Made by a program: the position numbers and the translations under genes. A stretch of 64,000 nucleotides of DNA from Anisus vortex (lineage: Eukaryota; Mollusca; Gastropoda; Planorbidae): the NCBI GenBank assembly GCA_949126835.1, contig OX421509.1, positions 6,374,411 through 6,438,410 of the forward strand, given 5' to 3'. The stretch's first letter is position 1. Every line of letters starts with the position of its first letter. The notes beneath the pieces are model-generated. The model saw nothing but the letters and a program-made list of their open reading frames with translations, ran no database searches and was not told where the DNA came from. Positions 11,971 through 23,539 of the stretch are shown here, in pieces.

Positions 11971-14155
11971 GCATTTATCTATCTTTGTTGCATTTATCTC
12001 TGTTTGTTGCATTTATCTCTCTTTGTTGCATTTATCTCTCTTTGTTGCATTTATCTCTCTTGTTGCATTTATCTCTCTTTGTTGCATTTATCTCTCTTGT
12101 TGCATTTATCTCTCTTGTTGCATTTATCTCTCTTTGTTGCATTTATCTCTCGTTGTTGCATTTATCTCTCTTGTTGCATTTATCTCTCTTTGTTGCATTT
12201 AGCTCTATTGCATTCATCTTTCTCAGTTGCATTTATCTCTCTTTGTTACATTAATCTCTCTTTGTTGCTATTATCTCTCGTCTTTTTAATTATCTCTCTT
12301 TGTTGCATTTGTCTCTCTTTGTTGCGTTTGTCTCTCTTTGTTGCATTTATCTTTCGCCGTTTTAATTATCTCTTTTTGTTGCATTAATCTCTCTCTGTTG
12401 CATTTATCTCTCGTCGTTTAAATTATCTCTGTTTGTTGCTTTTATCTCTCTTTGTTGCATTTATCTCTCTTTGTTGCATTTTTCGCTCTTTGTTGCATTT
12501 ATCTCTCTTTTTTGCATTTATCTCTCTTTGTTGCATTTATCTATCGTCGTTTTATTGATCTCCCTTTGTTGCATTTATCTTTATTGCATTTATCTTTCTT
12601 TGTTTCATTTATCTATTGACGTTATATTTATCACTGTTTGTTGCATTTACCTCTCTTTGTTGCTTTTCTCTCTCTTTGTTGCATTTATCTCTCTTTGTTG
12701 CATTTATCTCTCGTCGTTTAAATTATCTCTCTTTGTTGCTTTTATCTCTCTTTGTTGCATTTATCTCTCTTTTTTGCATTTATCTCTCTTTGTTGCATTT
12801 ATCTATCGTCGTTTTATTGATCTCCCTTTGTTGCATTTATCTTTATTGCATTTATCTTTCTTTGTTTCATTTATCTATTGACGTTATATTTATCACTGTT
12901 TGTTGCATTTACCTCTCTTTGTTGCTTTTCTCTCTCTTTGTTGCATTTATCTCTCTTTGTTGCATTTATCTCTCGTCGTTTAAATTATCTCTCTTTGTTG
13001 CATTTATCTCTCTTTGTTGCTTTTATCTCTCTTTGTTGCATTTATAGCTCTTTGTTGCATTTATCTCTCTTTGTTGCATTTATCGCTCTTTGTTGCATTT
13101 ATCTCTCGTCGTTTAAATTATCTCTCTTTGTTGCTTTTATCTCTCTTTGTTGCATTTATCTCTCGTCGTTTAAATTATCTCTCTTTGTTGCATTTATCTC
13201 TCTTTGTTGCATTTATCTCTCTTTGTTGCATTTATCGCTCTTTGTTGCATTTATCTCTCTTTGTTGCATTTATCGCTCTTTGTTGCATTTATCTCTCTTT
13301 TTTGCATTTATCTCTCTTTGTTGCATTTATCTCTCGTCGTTTAAATTATCTCTCTTTGTTGCTTTTATCTCTCTTTGTTGAATTTATTTCTCTTTGTTGC
13401 TTTTATCTCTCTTTGTTGCATTTATCTTTCTTTGTTGCATTTATTGCTCTTTGTTGCATTTATCTCTCTTTGTTGCATTTATCTCTCTTTGTTGCATTAT
13501 CTATAGTCGTTTTATTGATCTCCCTTTGTTGCATTATCTCTTTTGCATTTATCTCTCTTTGTTTCATTTATCTCTTGTCGTTTTATTTATCACTATTTGT
13601 TGCATTTATCTCTCTTTGTTGCATTTATCTCTCGACGTTTAAGTTATCTATCTTTGTTGCTTTTATCTCTCTTTTTTGCATTTATCTCTCTTTGTTGCAT
13701 TTATCGCTATTTGTTGCATTTATCTCTCTTTGTTGCATTTATCGCTCTTTTTTGCATTTATCTCTCTATTTTGCATTTATCTCTCTTTGTTGCATTTATC
13801 TCTCGTCGTTTAAATTATCTCTCTTTGTTGCTTTTATCTCTCTTTGTTGCATTTATCTTTCTTTGTTGCATTTATTGCTCTTTGTTGCATTTATCTCTCT
13901 TTGTTGCATTTATCTCTCTTTGTTGCATTTATCTATCGTCGTTTTATTGATCTCCCTTTGTTGCATTATCTCTTTTGCATTTATCTCTCTTTGTTTCATT
14001 TATCTCTTGTCGTTTTATTTATCACTGTTTGTTGCATTTACCTCTCTTTTTTGCATTTCTCTCTCTTTGTTGCATTTATCTCTCTTTGTTGCATTTATCT
14101 CTCTTTATTGCATTTATCTATCGTCTTTTTAATGATCTCCCTTTGTTGCATTTAA
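11971..14155 (+). repeat. 19-bp satellite, block 2, with higher-order duplications
   Basis: About 115 tandem units of the 19-bp repeat with recurrent variants (TCTCGTCGTTTAAATTATC, TTATCGCTCTTTG). A higher-order duplication of about 262 bp is visible: the segment with ACGTTATATTTATCACTG recurs at about 12613 and 12875. A second, of about 431 bp, relates 13395-13610 to 13826-14042. The forward strand is nearly free of stops in all frames because 19 is not a multiple of 3 and the unit contains no stop in any phase. The 372-residue frame across it encodes a monotonous hydrophobic 19-residue cycle and is not a gene. Confidence 0.95.
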
Positions 14156-14231
14156 AATCTCCTTATGTTTCATTTTAATGACTACATTCACTGGTGTTTT
14201 AATATGTATGTTTCTATTAAAGCGTTTGCAG

Positions 14232-14405
14232 TTGAATCCAAGACATACACATACGAGTACTATAAAGTACCTAAAGCCAACTATATAGTGCAACAGACGA
14301 TATTATCTAGCACAGCCAGCAGCCTCGTACAATGTGCTGCATCGAGTCAACCTCAGAACTACAACTGCTTGTCATTTGACAAACAACTTCAGACTTGTGA
14401 TATCG
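14232..14405 (+). CDS. Lectin gene 1, exon A: Apple/PAN-like segment
   Basis: First recognised exon of a secreted-type lectin gene. It is bounded by an acceptor (AAAGCGTTTGCAG) and a donor (ATCG followed by GTAAGT) and is 174 bp, entering and leaving in phase 1. The protein ends with a cysteine pattern like Apple/PAN modules: SLVQCA, then NYNCLSFDKQLQTCDIG. The paralogous exon at 59063-59245 has the same ending but an extra C-x3-C before it, so this copy lacks one expected cysteine. It would splice to exon B at 29174 across a 14.8-kb, repeat-filled intron. A or B could instead belong to separate paralogues, since nothing in the genomic sequence proves they are joined. No signal-peptide exon was recognised upstream; the satellite lies directly before it. 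Confidence 0.7.
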
Positions 14406-15423
14406 GTAAGTCAAAATGGGTGTCCCGACTTTTTGTTTTAGTGGACCAATAGTTCTCAAACCTATTTTTTTTTTTTTTTTTTTTTTTTTGGGGGGGGGGG
14501 CATTTGTGACATGTCTGTTGTCTTATAAATTTTCTGGATGGTTAGCAGGAACTTAGAAAATGTTTTATAAATGTTAAGTAATTCTAAGGGCTCATTAGAT
14601 ATATTTATATTGATGTGCACATAAATAGGTCAGATGACTACCTAGATACATTTGTAATTATATACATCATATGAATGCAGATGGATAACTTATATAAATT
14701 ATTTCATAGGCATATTTATTTCTTTTTTTAATAGTTAATTATATCGTTAGATATATACATTTATATACGGATAGTTATACCGAAAGACCGATGGAAATAT
14801 TGATAAACAAAATGTATACCTCTCTAGTTAAATATATAGATACACTATACTTATATAGTTTAATAGTTTGATTTATAAATAAAGCGATAGAAACATAAGT
14901 AAATATAAATGTATATAGAGATTGTTATATTAGATACCTCTATATAAATATTTATAGTTCTATATTATATATGTGATGCAACCCCACGGAATGGTACTGA
15001 AGTCGGAAAAATAGGATATTTAGTTTTAGGTATTGAATTAGAGATAATTCATTTATCTACATGTTTGTGAAAAAATCTTTAAAATCCATTAATTAGTTCA
15101 AAAGTTATTCAAAATAACCCTAACCCTAACCCAGTAAATAAATATTTAAATTGGTACCTATCAGAGCTGGGTAGACACAGATATACCCTCAAGTTCGGAT
15201 GTAAAAATCCTAAAAAAAATTCTGGGATTCGAACCCAGGACCTTCTGTACCCCAGTCAATATTTGGCACGAAGAACGATTTTGAGTGGCACGCGAAAGAC
15301 CTCCACGCGTCAGCATAATTACTTGGTGTTGCGTGGCGACCTACATGGGAATACTGGACGTCGACTATTTTAGTTCAAGAATGTTTGTGTGCAAAAATCT
15401 CATTATTGGAATTGCGATTTGTG
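14406..15423. other. Intronic sequence before the large element
   Basis: No exon seen. It starts with a T-run/G-run at 14466-14500 and continues as AT-rich sequence. It ends with a minus-strand SINE fragment (15150-15265) carrying the tRNA-like box GGGTTCGAATCCC when read on the minus strand. CCCTAA occurs in tandem at 15118-15132 but is too short to be a telomeric tract. Confidence 0.5.
15150..15265 (-). mobile_element. tRNA-derived SINE, 5' part
   Basis: Read on the minus strand: a B-box-like GGGTTCGAATCCCAG, then AGGATTTTTACATC, and the shared body motif ending CTACCCAGCTCTGATAGGTACC. The same order of blocks occurs in the fuller plus-strand copy at 42655-42930. Confidence 0.7.
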
Positions 15424-15432
15424 ATTGAATCT

Positions 15433-15570
15433 GGCATCCGGGCAAAATAGTGACTGTCAAAACAGCGACTGTCACTTGAGCGACTTCAAAATAGCGACTG
15501 TTTCAAAACAGCGACTGCCAAAACAGCGACTGTCATTTGAGCGACTTACACAATAGCGATTGTTTTAAAA
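15433..15570 (-). repeat. Left terminal array of the 11.7-kb unit
   Basis: Degenerate copies of a 14/15-bp motif, GCGACTGTCAAAACA and GCGACTTCAAAATA. It is the reverse complement of the motif in the right array at 26815-27116. Confidence 0.85.
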
Positions 15571-16640
15571 GACAACAACAACGTTAGAAATGAATTAAAA
15601 AAAACAAATTTAATTTGGATTAGCTACATAATACATACATGATTTTAAAAAGAAGATTTAAAACATACTACATGATTTAAAAAGAAGATTTAAAACAGAC
15701 TACATGATTTAAAAAGAAGATTTAAACCATACTAAATGATTTAAAAAGTAGATTTAAAACATAATACATGATTTAAAAAGTAGATTTAAAACATAATACA
15801 TGATTTAAAAAGAAGATTTAAAACATAATACATGATTTAAAAAGAAGATTTAAAACAGAATACATGATTTAAAAAGTAGATTTAAAACATAATACATAAT
15901 TTAAAAAGAAGATTCAAAACATACTAAATGATTTAAAAAGAAAATTTAAAACAGAATACAAAAAGATCAAGGTTAGGCAAATTATGGCACGTTAATTTCT
16001 AAATTGTGAGCAAGGGCTCGAAGGAATTGCAGTCACTGATCAATAAAAAGAATGGATTAGCCACGGAAGTAGAATTATTGATGCATCTTTCCGCCATTTT
16101 TGTGAACAATCACTGATATATGTAAGCTTACAGATATAGATATATTATCAAATTCTCCAAAGTTTCATTTAAGCTAATATTTCTAATGCTGTTTTTTTTT
16201 TTTTGTAGAAAGTTAATAAATGGCTTACAATTTATAACTTTGAAATTATCGAATTTAAAAAAAAAAAAATTTATTATATAAATATTATATTACTAAAAAT
16301 GTATAGGTATATTTTTAAACATTACATTAACTACCCAGTTTGTCTGATTAATAAGTATCTATTCATCAGTGATATCACTGAAAGTATAACCCGTATTCGC
16401 ACAGCAATCTTTCGGTTATCGTGGATGTGCGCGTCCGCGAAAAAAACTAAGTTAGCATGCTTCGGTTGTTAAGATAAATATGCCAGTTTGGCAAGTAGTA
16501 AGAAGGTTACCAGTTTAATTGCCAGTTTGGCATGGGTATATTTTAGGAAAAGACTTAGCCTAACCTATATATATTATTAAGTTTAATTAATAAAATACAG
16601 CCCTAACCTGTATATATATTACGATTAATAAAACTTGTTT
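15571..16640. repeat. 32-bp minisatellite and flanks inside the left arm
   Basis: About ten copies of a 32-bp unit (TACATGATTTAAAAAGAAGA and following bases) lie between 15635 and 15965. A copy of the CACTGATCAATAAAAAGAAT dispersed repeat follows at 16036-16120, then AT-rich sequence. The inner arm motif CGTGGATGTGCGCG is near 16420. No gene. Confidence 0.85.
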
Positions 16641-17485
16641 TTTAATAGACTTTATATAGTCAAAAACGGGTGTCGGATAAAATAATTTGTGTAGCGTAAA
16701 CTAGCTATTGCCAAAATGGATTGGGCATTTGGACTCATGTATGAGTGGGCAATCTTCATATGCCTAGAGTTTAGAGTCTTTATCTCTATGGTTCTTGAAT
16801 CTGTAGAAGTTTAAAACCTGACGTATAGCGCGTGTGTTTTTTAATAGACTTTATATTGTCAAAAACGGGTGTCGGATAAAATAATTTGTGTAGCGTAAAC
16901 TAGCTATTGCCAAAATGGATTGGGCATTTGGACTCATGTATGAGTGGGCAATCTTCATATGCCTAGAGTTTAGAGTCTTTATCTCTATGGTTCTTGAATC
17001 TGTAGAAGTTTAAAACCTGACGTATAGCGCGTGTGTTTTTTAATAGACTTTATATAGTCAAAAACGGGTGTCGGATAAAATAATTTGTGTAGCGTAAACT
17101 AGCTATTGCCGAAATGGATTGGGCATTTGGACTCATGTATGAGTGGGCAATCTTCATATGCCTAGAGTTTAGAGTCTTTATCTCTATGGTACTTGAATCT
17201 GTAGAAGTTTAAAACCTGACGTATAGCGCGTGTGTTTTTTAATAGACTTTATATAGTCAAAAACGGGTGTCGGATAAAATAATTTGTGTAGCGTAAACTA
17301 GCTATTGCCAAAATGGATTGGGCATTTGGACTCATGTATGAGTGGGCAATCTTCATATGCCTAGAGTTTAGAGTCTTTATCTCTATGGTTCTTGAATCTG
17401 TAGAAGTTTAAAACCTGACGTATAGCGCGTGTGTTTTTTAATAGACTTTATATAGTCAAAAACGGGTGTCGGAGAAAATAATTTG
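16641..17485 (+). repeat. 199-bp satellite, four full copies plus a partial fifth
   Basis: TTTAATAGAC recurs at 16641, 16840, 17039, 17238 and 17437, a period of exactly 199 bp. The copies differ at only a few positions (for example ATATAGTC versus ATATTGTC, and CCAAAATGG versus CCGAAATGG). The fifth copy stops after about 50 bp. No coding potential was seen in the unit. Confidence 0.97.
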
Positions 17486-17559
17486 CCGCTTTTATTCAGA
17501 TTTCTTCAAATTTGGTTAATTATATATACGTATACGTATACATATATACATATAATATA

Positions 17560-20500
17560 GAGCTAGGCGCCAGGGGTCGCTCCAGACGGTGGCAGAAATA
17601 GCAACGTTTCACTGAGCATCTACCACACGCCTCAAGCTGAGCAGCCCCCTGCCAATAAGGTGATGTTCCGCCATGGCTTGCCTGCCTCATTGGGTGCATG
17701 GGGAGCAGGGTTCTCAACTCAAAAAGCGAGCCAAAAAGCCAAGGACCAGGAAAAAGAACAAGCAAGAAGTCTCCAGCGCTTCGACTTGCAAGCTGGAATA
17801 TCAGAACCATGTGCCCTGGAATCTACAATGACCTTCCAATAACAGAAGATATAAGGAAAACTGCAATCATAGACAAGGAACTCTACAGACTAAACATCGA
17901 CATTACATGCCTGCAGGAGACACGGCTGGCTAACAATGGCAGAATAAGTGAGGCAAACTATAAGTTCTACTGACAGGGACTGCCCTCAGACAGACCAAGG
18001 CATCATGGTGTTGGCTTTGCCATTAAAAACTCACTAATGGCATACATTGAGCAAGTGGCACTGGCACCAGCTTGATCTCATTATCACCAGAACTGGCCAG
18101 TGTACTCCAAACACGTAGCTTTCCATAACAACATGCACAGCACAGTTTTCTTTCTATGGCGCCACATAAGAACCATTCCCAGTGTGTAGGGGGGGTCCAA
18201 CAGGGATGCGTCCTGGCACCAACACACACTTTGGTATATTCTTCTCAGTACTCCTCCGAAATGCTTTTGAGAACTGCCCCGAGGGCGTGAACATCCATAC
18301 TAGGGCTGATGGAAATCTCTATAACATAGCCCGGCTACGTGCGAAGAGCAAAGTGGAAACCGTATTAATCAGAGAATTGTTTTTCGCTGATGATGCAGCT
18401 CTTGCTTCACATACAGAGGAAGGGCTCTAGCACCTGGCCAGTAGATTCTCGGAGGAGTGCAAAGAATTTGGCTTAACAATAAGCCTAAAAAAGACCAATA
18501 TTATGAGGCAAGGTACAGAATGCCTCCCAGCAATCTCCATTGAGGGAAACACTTTGGATGTTGTCGAGGACTACACTTACCTTGTCAGCAACATCTCAAG
18601 CTCACAGTCCCTGGAAAAAGAAATACAAACCCGAATCAGCAAGGCAGTATCTTCAATGGCAAGGTTAAACCAAAGAGTATGGGATAATGCCCAACTCACT
18701 TATAGGACGACAATCTCTGTCTACCAGGCCTGTGTGCTAATCACACTCCTCTATGGAAGCGAGACCTGGGCTATGTCACGGTTCTGGACGCAACCTTGAC
18801 TCATTAGCACGTAGATAGATAGATAGTGGAACGTAAGATCATATATTAGCTCAAGTTTAGGATAGAACGCAGAAGAGTAGTCTGACGCCATAAACATCTC
18901 TATCTCACGCCACTGTAACTCTACACACCTTTCCTCAACCTTCACTACATTCTTTTATTTCCCCAATTCAGAGTTTACTAATTAATGCTGCGGAAATGGT
19001 ACTCAACCTTGAATGAATGAGTGTATGTGTCAGTTTGGAGCACGGAGCAGCGGCTTATTAGTTATTCCTTTGGTCCCGCTGGTTCCCGAGCCATGGAAAC
19101 AGTTTTTGCACATTGTTATGTGTTTAGATTATATTTTGTTTCCCTCCTATGTAATTAACTGCACCACTGCCAGGGCCTTAGTCCTGACCTCTAGTTGAAC
19201 TCTGCTACTGTCGCGTCAAGAATTGTTGTTTACTAGAGTGTACCTAGATCATTCTTTCACCCTCTGGTACATGTTAGAAAGAGATGTTGACAGTTTTTGT
19301 GAGTTATTCTTAGCCTACTTTTATTCCAGAAATCTCTAACATGTATAGTATAAATATAGGAGATTCGCGTGATGGAAGGGAAGTTTTTACATCGATGTAG
19401 TATTCTTGAGTCTTGGTTTAAGCATATTGTAAGCGCATCAGTGGCAGAGCTGTATTGTATCTTTTATGTACCTGTACGCATTATTACATTGTTGTTTTAT
19501 TCTGTTGTAAGGATATTCGTGAGTTGATTTTTCTTTTCTATTTTTCTTTTGATATTAATTTGACTTAGTAAATAAATTGTTTTAAAATTGGTATCGTCTG
19601 AAGGGTTGTTTTATTAAATAAATTATTTTAATTTTTATTAATTAAGTTAGCTACAAATAATTAATATTGTTTGTTATTTATTACAACCTCTTTAACGAGA
19701 CCACTTAATTTAAATTTAATACTACAGGAGGTCTGTAATAAAATATGTAAATCCTCTCAGGGAAGACTTGACCACTGAACCACTTGACATAGCTATATCA
19801 AGTCCCCTGTAGGGAAGATAAATCGTTTCCCCTCTTCTATGTTACCCTACCACCCCGCTTGTCAACTGTAGTAAGTGCTTTCATCTAGACCCCCCACCCC
19901 GCCTACCCCTTCCCCCCTTCTCTCTCTAGTGAGTCATCCCCTCATACAGAAATGTCTTCCAACTAGCCAATCGGAATCATGTCTAAATCTAAAGTAATAG
20001 AATTAGCCAACCAGATTGAGGTAGATCACTTGATTTGAAGACTAGGACGCTAGCGCGAAAAACTGAGAAGTTAGTCTTAGTTAGAGTCTTGTTTTGGCGC
20101 TCGGCCTGTCTGTACGACTCACATTTCAGATTCTCCCGCATGTTTAGATTCTAGATTTCGACAAGTATATAGATGTTTCACAGTGTAGTTGTGTAACTTA
20201 ATGGTAGATTACATGACAGTACCATACTCTAGTGTTAGCTATTACTGTGTCAATTCTCAGGAGAAGCCACATGATGAGTATAAACTCAATCCTGAGTGAG
20301 AGGCGCCTGCGATGGATAGGCCATGTCCACAGGATGGGTGCGGAACGCATCCCTAGAGCCCTGCAGTATGGAGAGCTGGCAGCCGGAACAAGAAAGAGAG
20401 GTCGCCCTTGCCTGCGTTTCAAAGACGTCTGCAAAAAAGACTTATTACTGGCACGCATTGAGCCCAAAACGTGGGAGAGCCTTGCTAAGGAACGCACCTC

Positions 20501-20655
20501 TTGGCGGTCTAAGGTGCGCGAGGGCACTCAAGCTGCAGAAGCCACCCTCACAGAAAGAAGTGAAGAGAAACAAGCTAGGAGAAAGGCGAGAGGCAGATAA
20601 AAAGGAGACTGTGCCATCGTCCCTTGAGGATGGAAGGGAGCCCTATATATATATA
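17560..20655 (+). pseudogene. RTE-like LINE, internally deleted and split by a solo LTR
   Basis: Plus-strand remnants of an endonuclease-reverse transcriptase polyprotein. 17780-18060 holds the start of the endonuclease (LASWNIRTMCPG, then DITCLQETRL). About 18170-18773 holds the second half of the RT: QQGCVLAPT appears across a frame change, then ELFFADDAALASHTEEGL and LLYGSETWAMS. The sequence between is missing, so an internal deletion near 18060-18170 joined endonuclease to RT. Stops at about 17971 (TGA) and 18428 (TAG), plus frameshifts, kill it. After the LTR insertion at 18774-20237 the C-terminal part resumes (20250-20600: RRLRWIGHVHRMG, then KRGRPCLRFKDVCKKDL) and ends at a short (TA)n run, as RTE elements often do. 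Confidence 0.85.
18774..20237 (-). mobile_element. Second solo LTR of the TGTCACG family, inverted, inside the RTE LINE
   Basis: Begins TGTCACGGTT on the plus strand and interrupts the LINE right after its GSETWA motif. Read on the minus strand its 3' part matches the LTR at 10427-11970: TTCATTCATTCA, TAGTAAACTCTGAATTGG and a GTAGTGAAGG block occur in the same order and end in GTGACA. The far end is less clear; AGTGTTA followed by GCTA (20238-20241) would give a 4-bp GCTA duplication with 18770-18773. Sequence at about 19023-19600 has no counterpart in the other copy. It contains a TATA-like ATAGTATAAATATAGG (about 19345) and AATAAA (about 19570), so it may be a further nested insertion. Confidence 0.7.
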
Positions 20656-21050
20656 CGTTGTCATATGGAGGACATGTGGGATAACCGGTTCCGCCACTGT
20701 TGCAAGTTTCAGATTTCATTGCACAGGCCCCTGTGACTTGAGGGACAGCTTCTCAACTATACACACTGGCTCTCCTTTTTACATTGATGGTGTCACGTTG
20801 TCGCTTTCTCTACCAAAGCTGCTGTAATGGATTGATAATCGTATAAAAGGGATAGTGGGGCAGGTTCGCCAACACGGCTGGGGCATATCCAACAGATGGG
20901 TGAACGTGCCCCAATGGGGATCTGTCTGTGTTCAGCCCGCTGAAAAAACGCATAAGGCAAGCTCAGCAAAACTGGCTTCGATCTCATTCTGGCTCCCCGT
21001 TGCCAATTTATCAACTTCCATAAATTGTTATTGAGGCATGGGGTCCCACT

Positions 21051-21410
21051 ATGTGCAGAACATCATCTCTGGATTTGCATCGCTATTTGACCAAGGAAGC
21101 TTGTGTTAAGCTTGTCAGCTCTATCCTCTTTTGCCGCTTGGTTAACTGCAATTCGCTCTTGGCTGGCCTCTCGACCTCCTCCCTTCAGGGCCTCAACGTG
21201 TTCAGAACTGTGCTTCCCGACTGGTCCTTAACAAGAAGAATTGGACGCATACTACTCATCTTCTCCGATCTCTGCACTGGCTACCCATTAACCACCGGAT
21301 CTCCTACAAGCTGGCGTCTCTATGTTACAAGTGCCTGAATGACTCTGCCCCCGACTACCTTCGCTCTCCAAAGTTAATGCGGCCCTCGGTCTGAAAAGTT
21401 TGGAGACCCC
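21051..21410 (+). pseudogene. LINE ORF2 C-terminal fragment
   Basis: Plus-strand remains of the region after the RT in CR1/Jockey-like LINEs: LTKEACVKLVSSILFCRL and then, in another frame, LLRSLHWLPINHRISYKLA and KCLNDSAPDYLRSP. At least one frameshift separates them. It is followed by AGTTTGGAGACCCCTG, a terminus-like motif also seen near 35481, so a small DNA element may abut it. Confidence 0.75.
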
Positions 21411-22090
21411 TGGGGTATAGCCTACCAATGATAGTAGCATAGAGGATAAAGTCCAGTTTTTTTACAGATTGCAATTGTAGTCCTTCCCACACAAGTACAT
21501 CACTATTCTCAAAGGAGACGTCAATGCCAAACTGGGACATATGAAATGGGGTGGAGTTAAGCAGATTTAATATTTAATTTAGACCTGGATTTTGAGTTGA
21601 AAGGTCATGTAAATCATGATCAAATACATTTTTTGTTTGCAAAGGAAAGTTATAGTTAAATTCCAATTAAATACCAATTTTTGTTCTTTTAAGACATATA
21701 TATATATAATAAATGAAAATTTATTATTTGATAAGTTGTTCATACGTTATACGCTAGCAGAAAATGGGTTATACATATAAATGTAACATATTTAGAAGGG
21801 CAATAGGGGCCCAGGAAAAGAGGCACAAGGCTATGGGTTAACTGCTTACCCCAGAAAGATATTTTGGCTACCTGGTCTGGCCAAATAGAAATCAAATCGC
21901 TAATGCTAAATTAATAAATAGACGAACATAAACAACACAACAACTTAAAATGCAACTAATGAAATGAACAAAATCTAATTAAGGAATGACAAGATAATTT
22001 AATGTCATAAATAACAACAAAATACATAAAAACAAATCCCTCCAAACAAACTACTCTAAAAACAAACATATTTCTTTCTATTGTTAGCCC

Positions 22091-22382
22091 CCAACATCAC
22101 ATCTAACTCAACATCACATCTACCTCATCTCAACATCACATCTACCTCATCTCAACATCACATCTACCTCATCTCAACATCACATCTACCTCATCTCAAC
22201 ATCACATCTACCTCATCTCAACATCACATCTACCTCATCTCAACATCACATCTACCTCATCTCAACATCACATCTACCTCATCTCAACATCACATCTACC
22301 TCATCTCAGCATCACATCTACCTCATCTCAACATCACATCTACCTCATCTCAACATCACATCTACCTCATCTCAACATCATT
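22091..22382 (+). repeat. 22-bp minisatellite
   Basis: About 13 nearly perfect tandem copies of ACATCACATCTACCTCATCTCA (22 bp), one with a single A-to-G change. The open frame through it is a by-product. There are no spacers, so it is not a CRISPR array. Confidence 0.97.
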
Positions 22383-22744
22383 TATTTAGTCTACAAATTG
22401 TAACACATGTAAATGTAATATTGTAAGTGAAAATGGCATGAACATCATGTAAAATAAAGTTTAAAATTTAATAATAATAAAAAAGTAAAATGCTATTTCA
22501 CATTAATAATATAGAAAAAGTAAAAATTTCAAATGTGACCCATAATTCCCTCTGAGTGGGAAAGATGTGTCAGGCATAAGGGTAAGATGGGACATTCCAA
22601 CAGTAAATCTCTTTTTGTTCAGCTGACTTGAGGTAATCTTGACTAAACAGCTTCTGGAAAAATTTAAATTGAACATGATTATTGTTGTCAAAAATCTTCA
22701 TTTAATTTTTTTAATGAAAAATTTTTTAATTACAAATATTAGAG

Positions 22745-23155
22745 ACTTGAAAAAAATTACATTCATATGTAAAATATGTGTCATTGAAAACTAAAGAAAA
22801 TGTTAGTATGCTTCCTAGATTAATTTTAATACATTCATATTAAGACAACAATAATCAATATTTGAAAGAGTGAAGTGTGTCTGTCTACTTACAGTTAATG
22901 GTACCTGGTTACCACTAGTTCTTGCCCACTACTGTGCATGAAAGTAATGCATATTCAGAGTTTGACTATTCAGGATGACATCATTTGCACTGTGACTGTG
23001 AAGGACTGGAAAAGAATGACAGTCATATGTAAAAAATCTGTCATTGAAAACCTAAAGAAAATGTTACTATGGTTCCTATATTAATTTTAATACATTCATA
23101 TTAAGACAACAATAGTGAATATTTGAAAAAGTGAAGTGTGTCTGTCTACATACAG
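22745..23155 (+). repeat. Diverged direct duplication, about 258 bp apart
   Basis: The segment with TCATATGTAAAATATGTGTC, AAGAAAATGTTAGTATG and GTGAAGTGTGTCTGTCTAC recurs about 258 bp downstream with scattered changes. No coding potential. Confidence 0.8.
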
Positions 23156-23158
23156 CAA

Positions 23159-23330
23159 ACTGATAATAAGGCTGGTGACGCATCGCTCACCAGTTTGCGT
23201 GGCCACGGCGTACTAGGTGATTGTGTGGCCAGCCTTATGCACAGCCGCCTTTACTTTACCCCAACTAAGGTCAGGTAGGCTACCCATCAGAGCTGGGTAG
23301 ACTTAGGGACACCCTCAAACTAACAATATT
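23159..23330 (-). mobile_element. SINE body copy
   Basis: Shares GTGTGGCCAGC, GCACAGCCGCCTTTACTTTA and CATCAGAGCTGGGTAGACTT blocks with 36555-36705 and, in opposite orientation, with 42655-42930. It lacks the tRNA-like head. Confidence 0.8.
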
Positions 23331-23539
23331 TTATATGACTGACTATATTATGTTTAGGCTAATTAAAATAGGATAGAGATTGAAAACTCTATACAAAAAT
23401 GTTAAAACTTGTTTAACACATTTCATATTGACTACAAATATCAGAGACACAGAAATGGGTGGAGGAATTAAAGCATATAAGCAAAAAATTACCCCATCTC
23501 CTCTTGTTTTTTGTTCAGTTTTTTTTTCATTGAAATATT

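Noticed and set aside
13014..14132. A 372-codon plus-strand open frame and several overlapping 80-170 codon frames
   Set aside because: They run through the 19-bp satellite, which lacks stops in all forward phases. The predicted product is a repeated hydrophobic 19-residue cycle.
15118..15132. Telomere-like CCCTAA repeats
   Set aside because: Only two and a half units, inside an intron next to a SINE.
22091..22382. CRISPR-like regular repeats
   Set aside because: Directly abutting 22-bp repeats without spacers, in a eukaryotic context.
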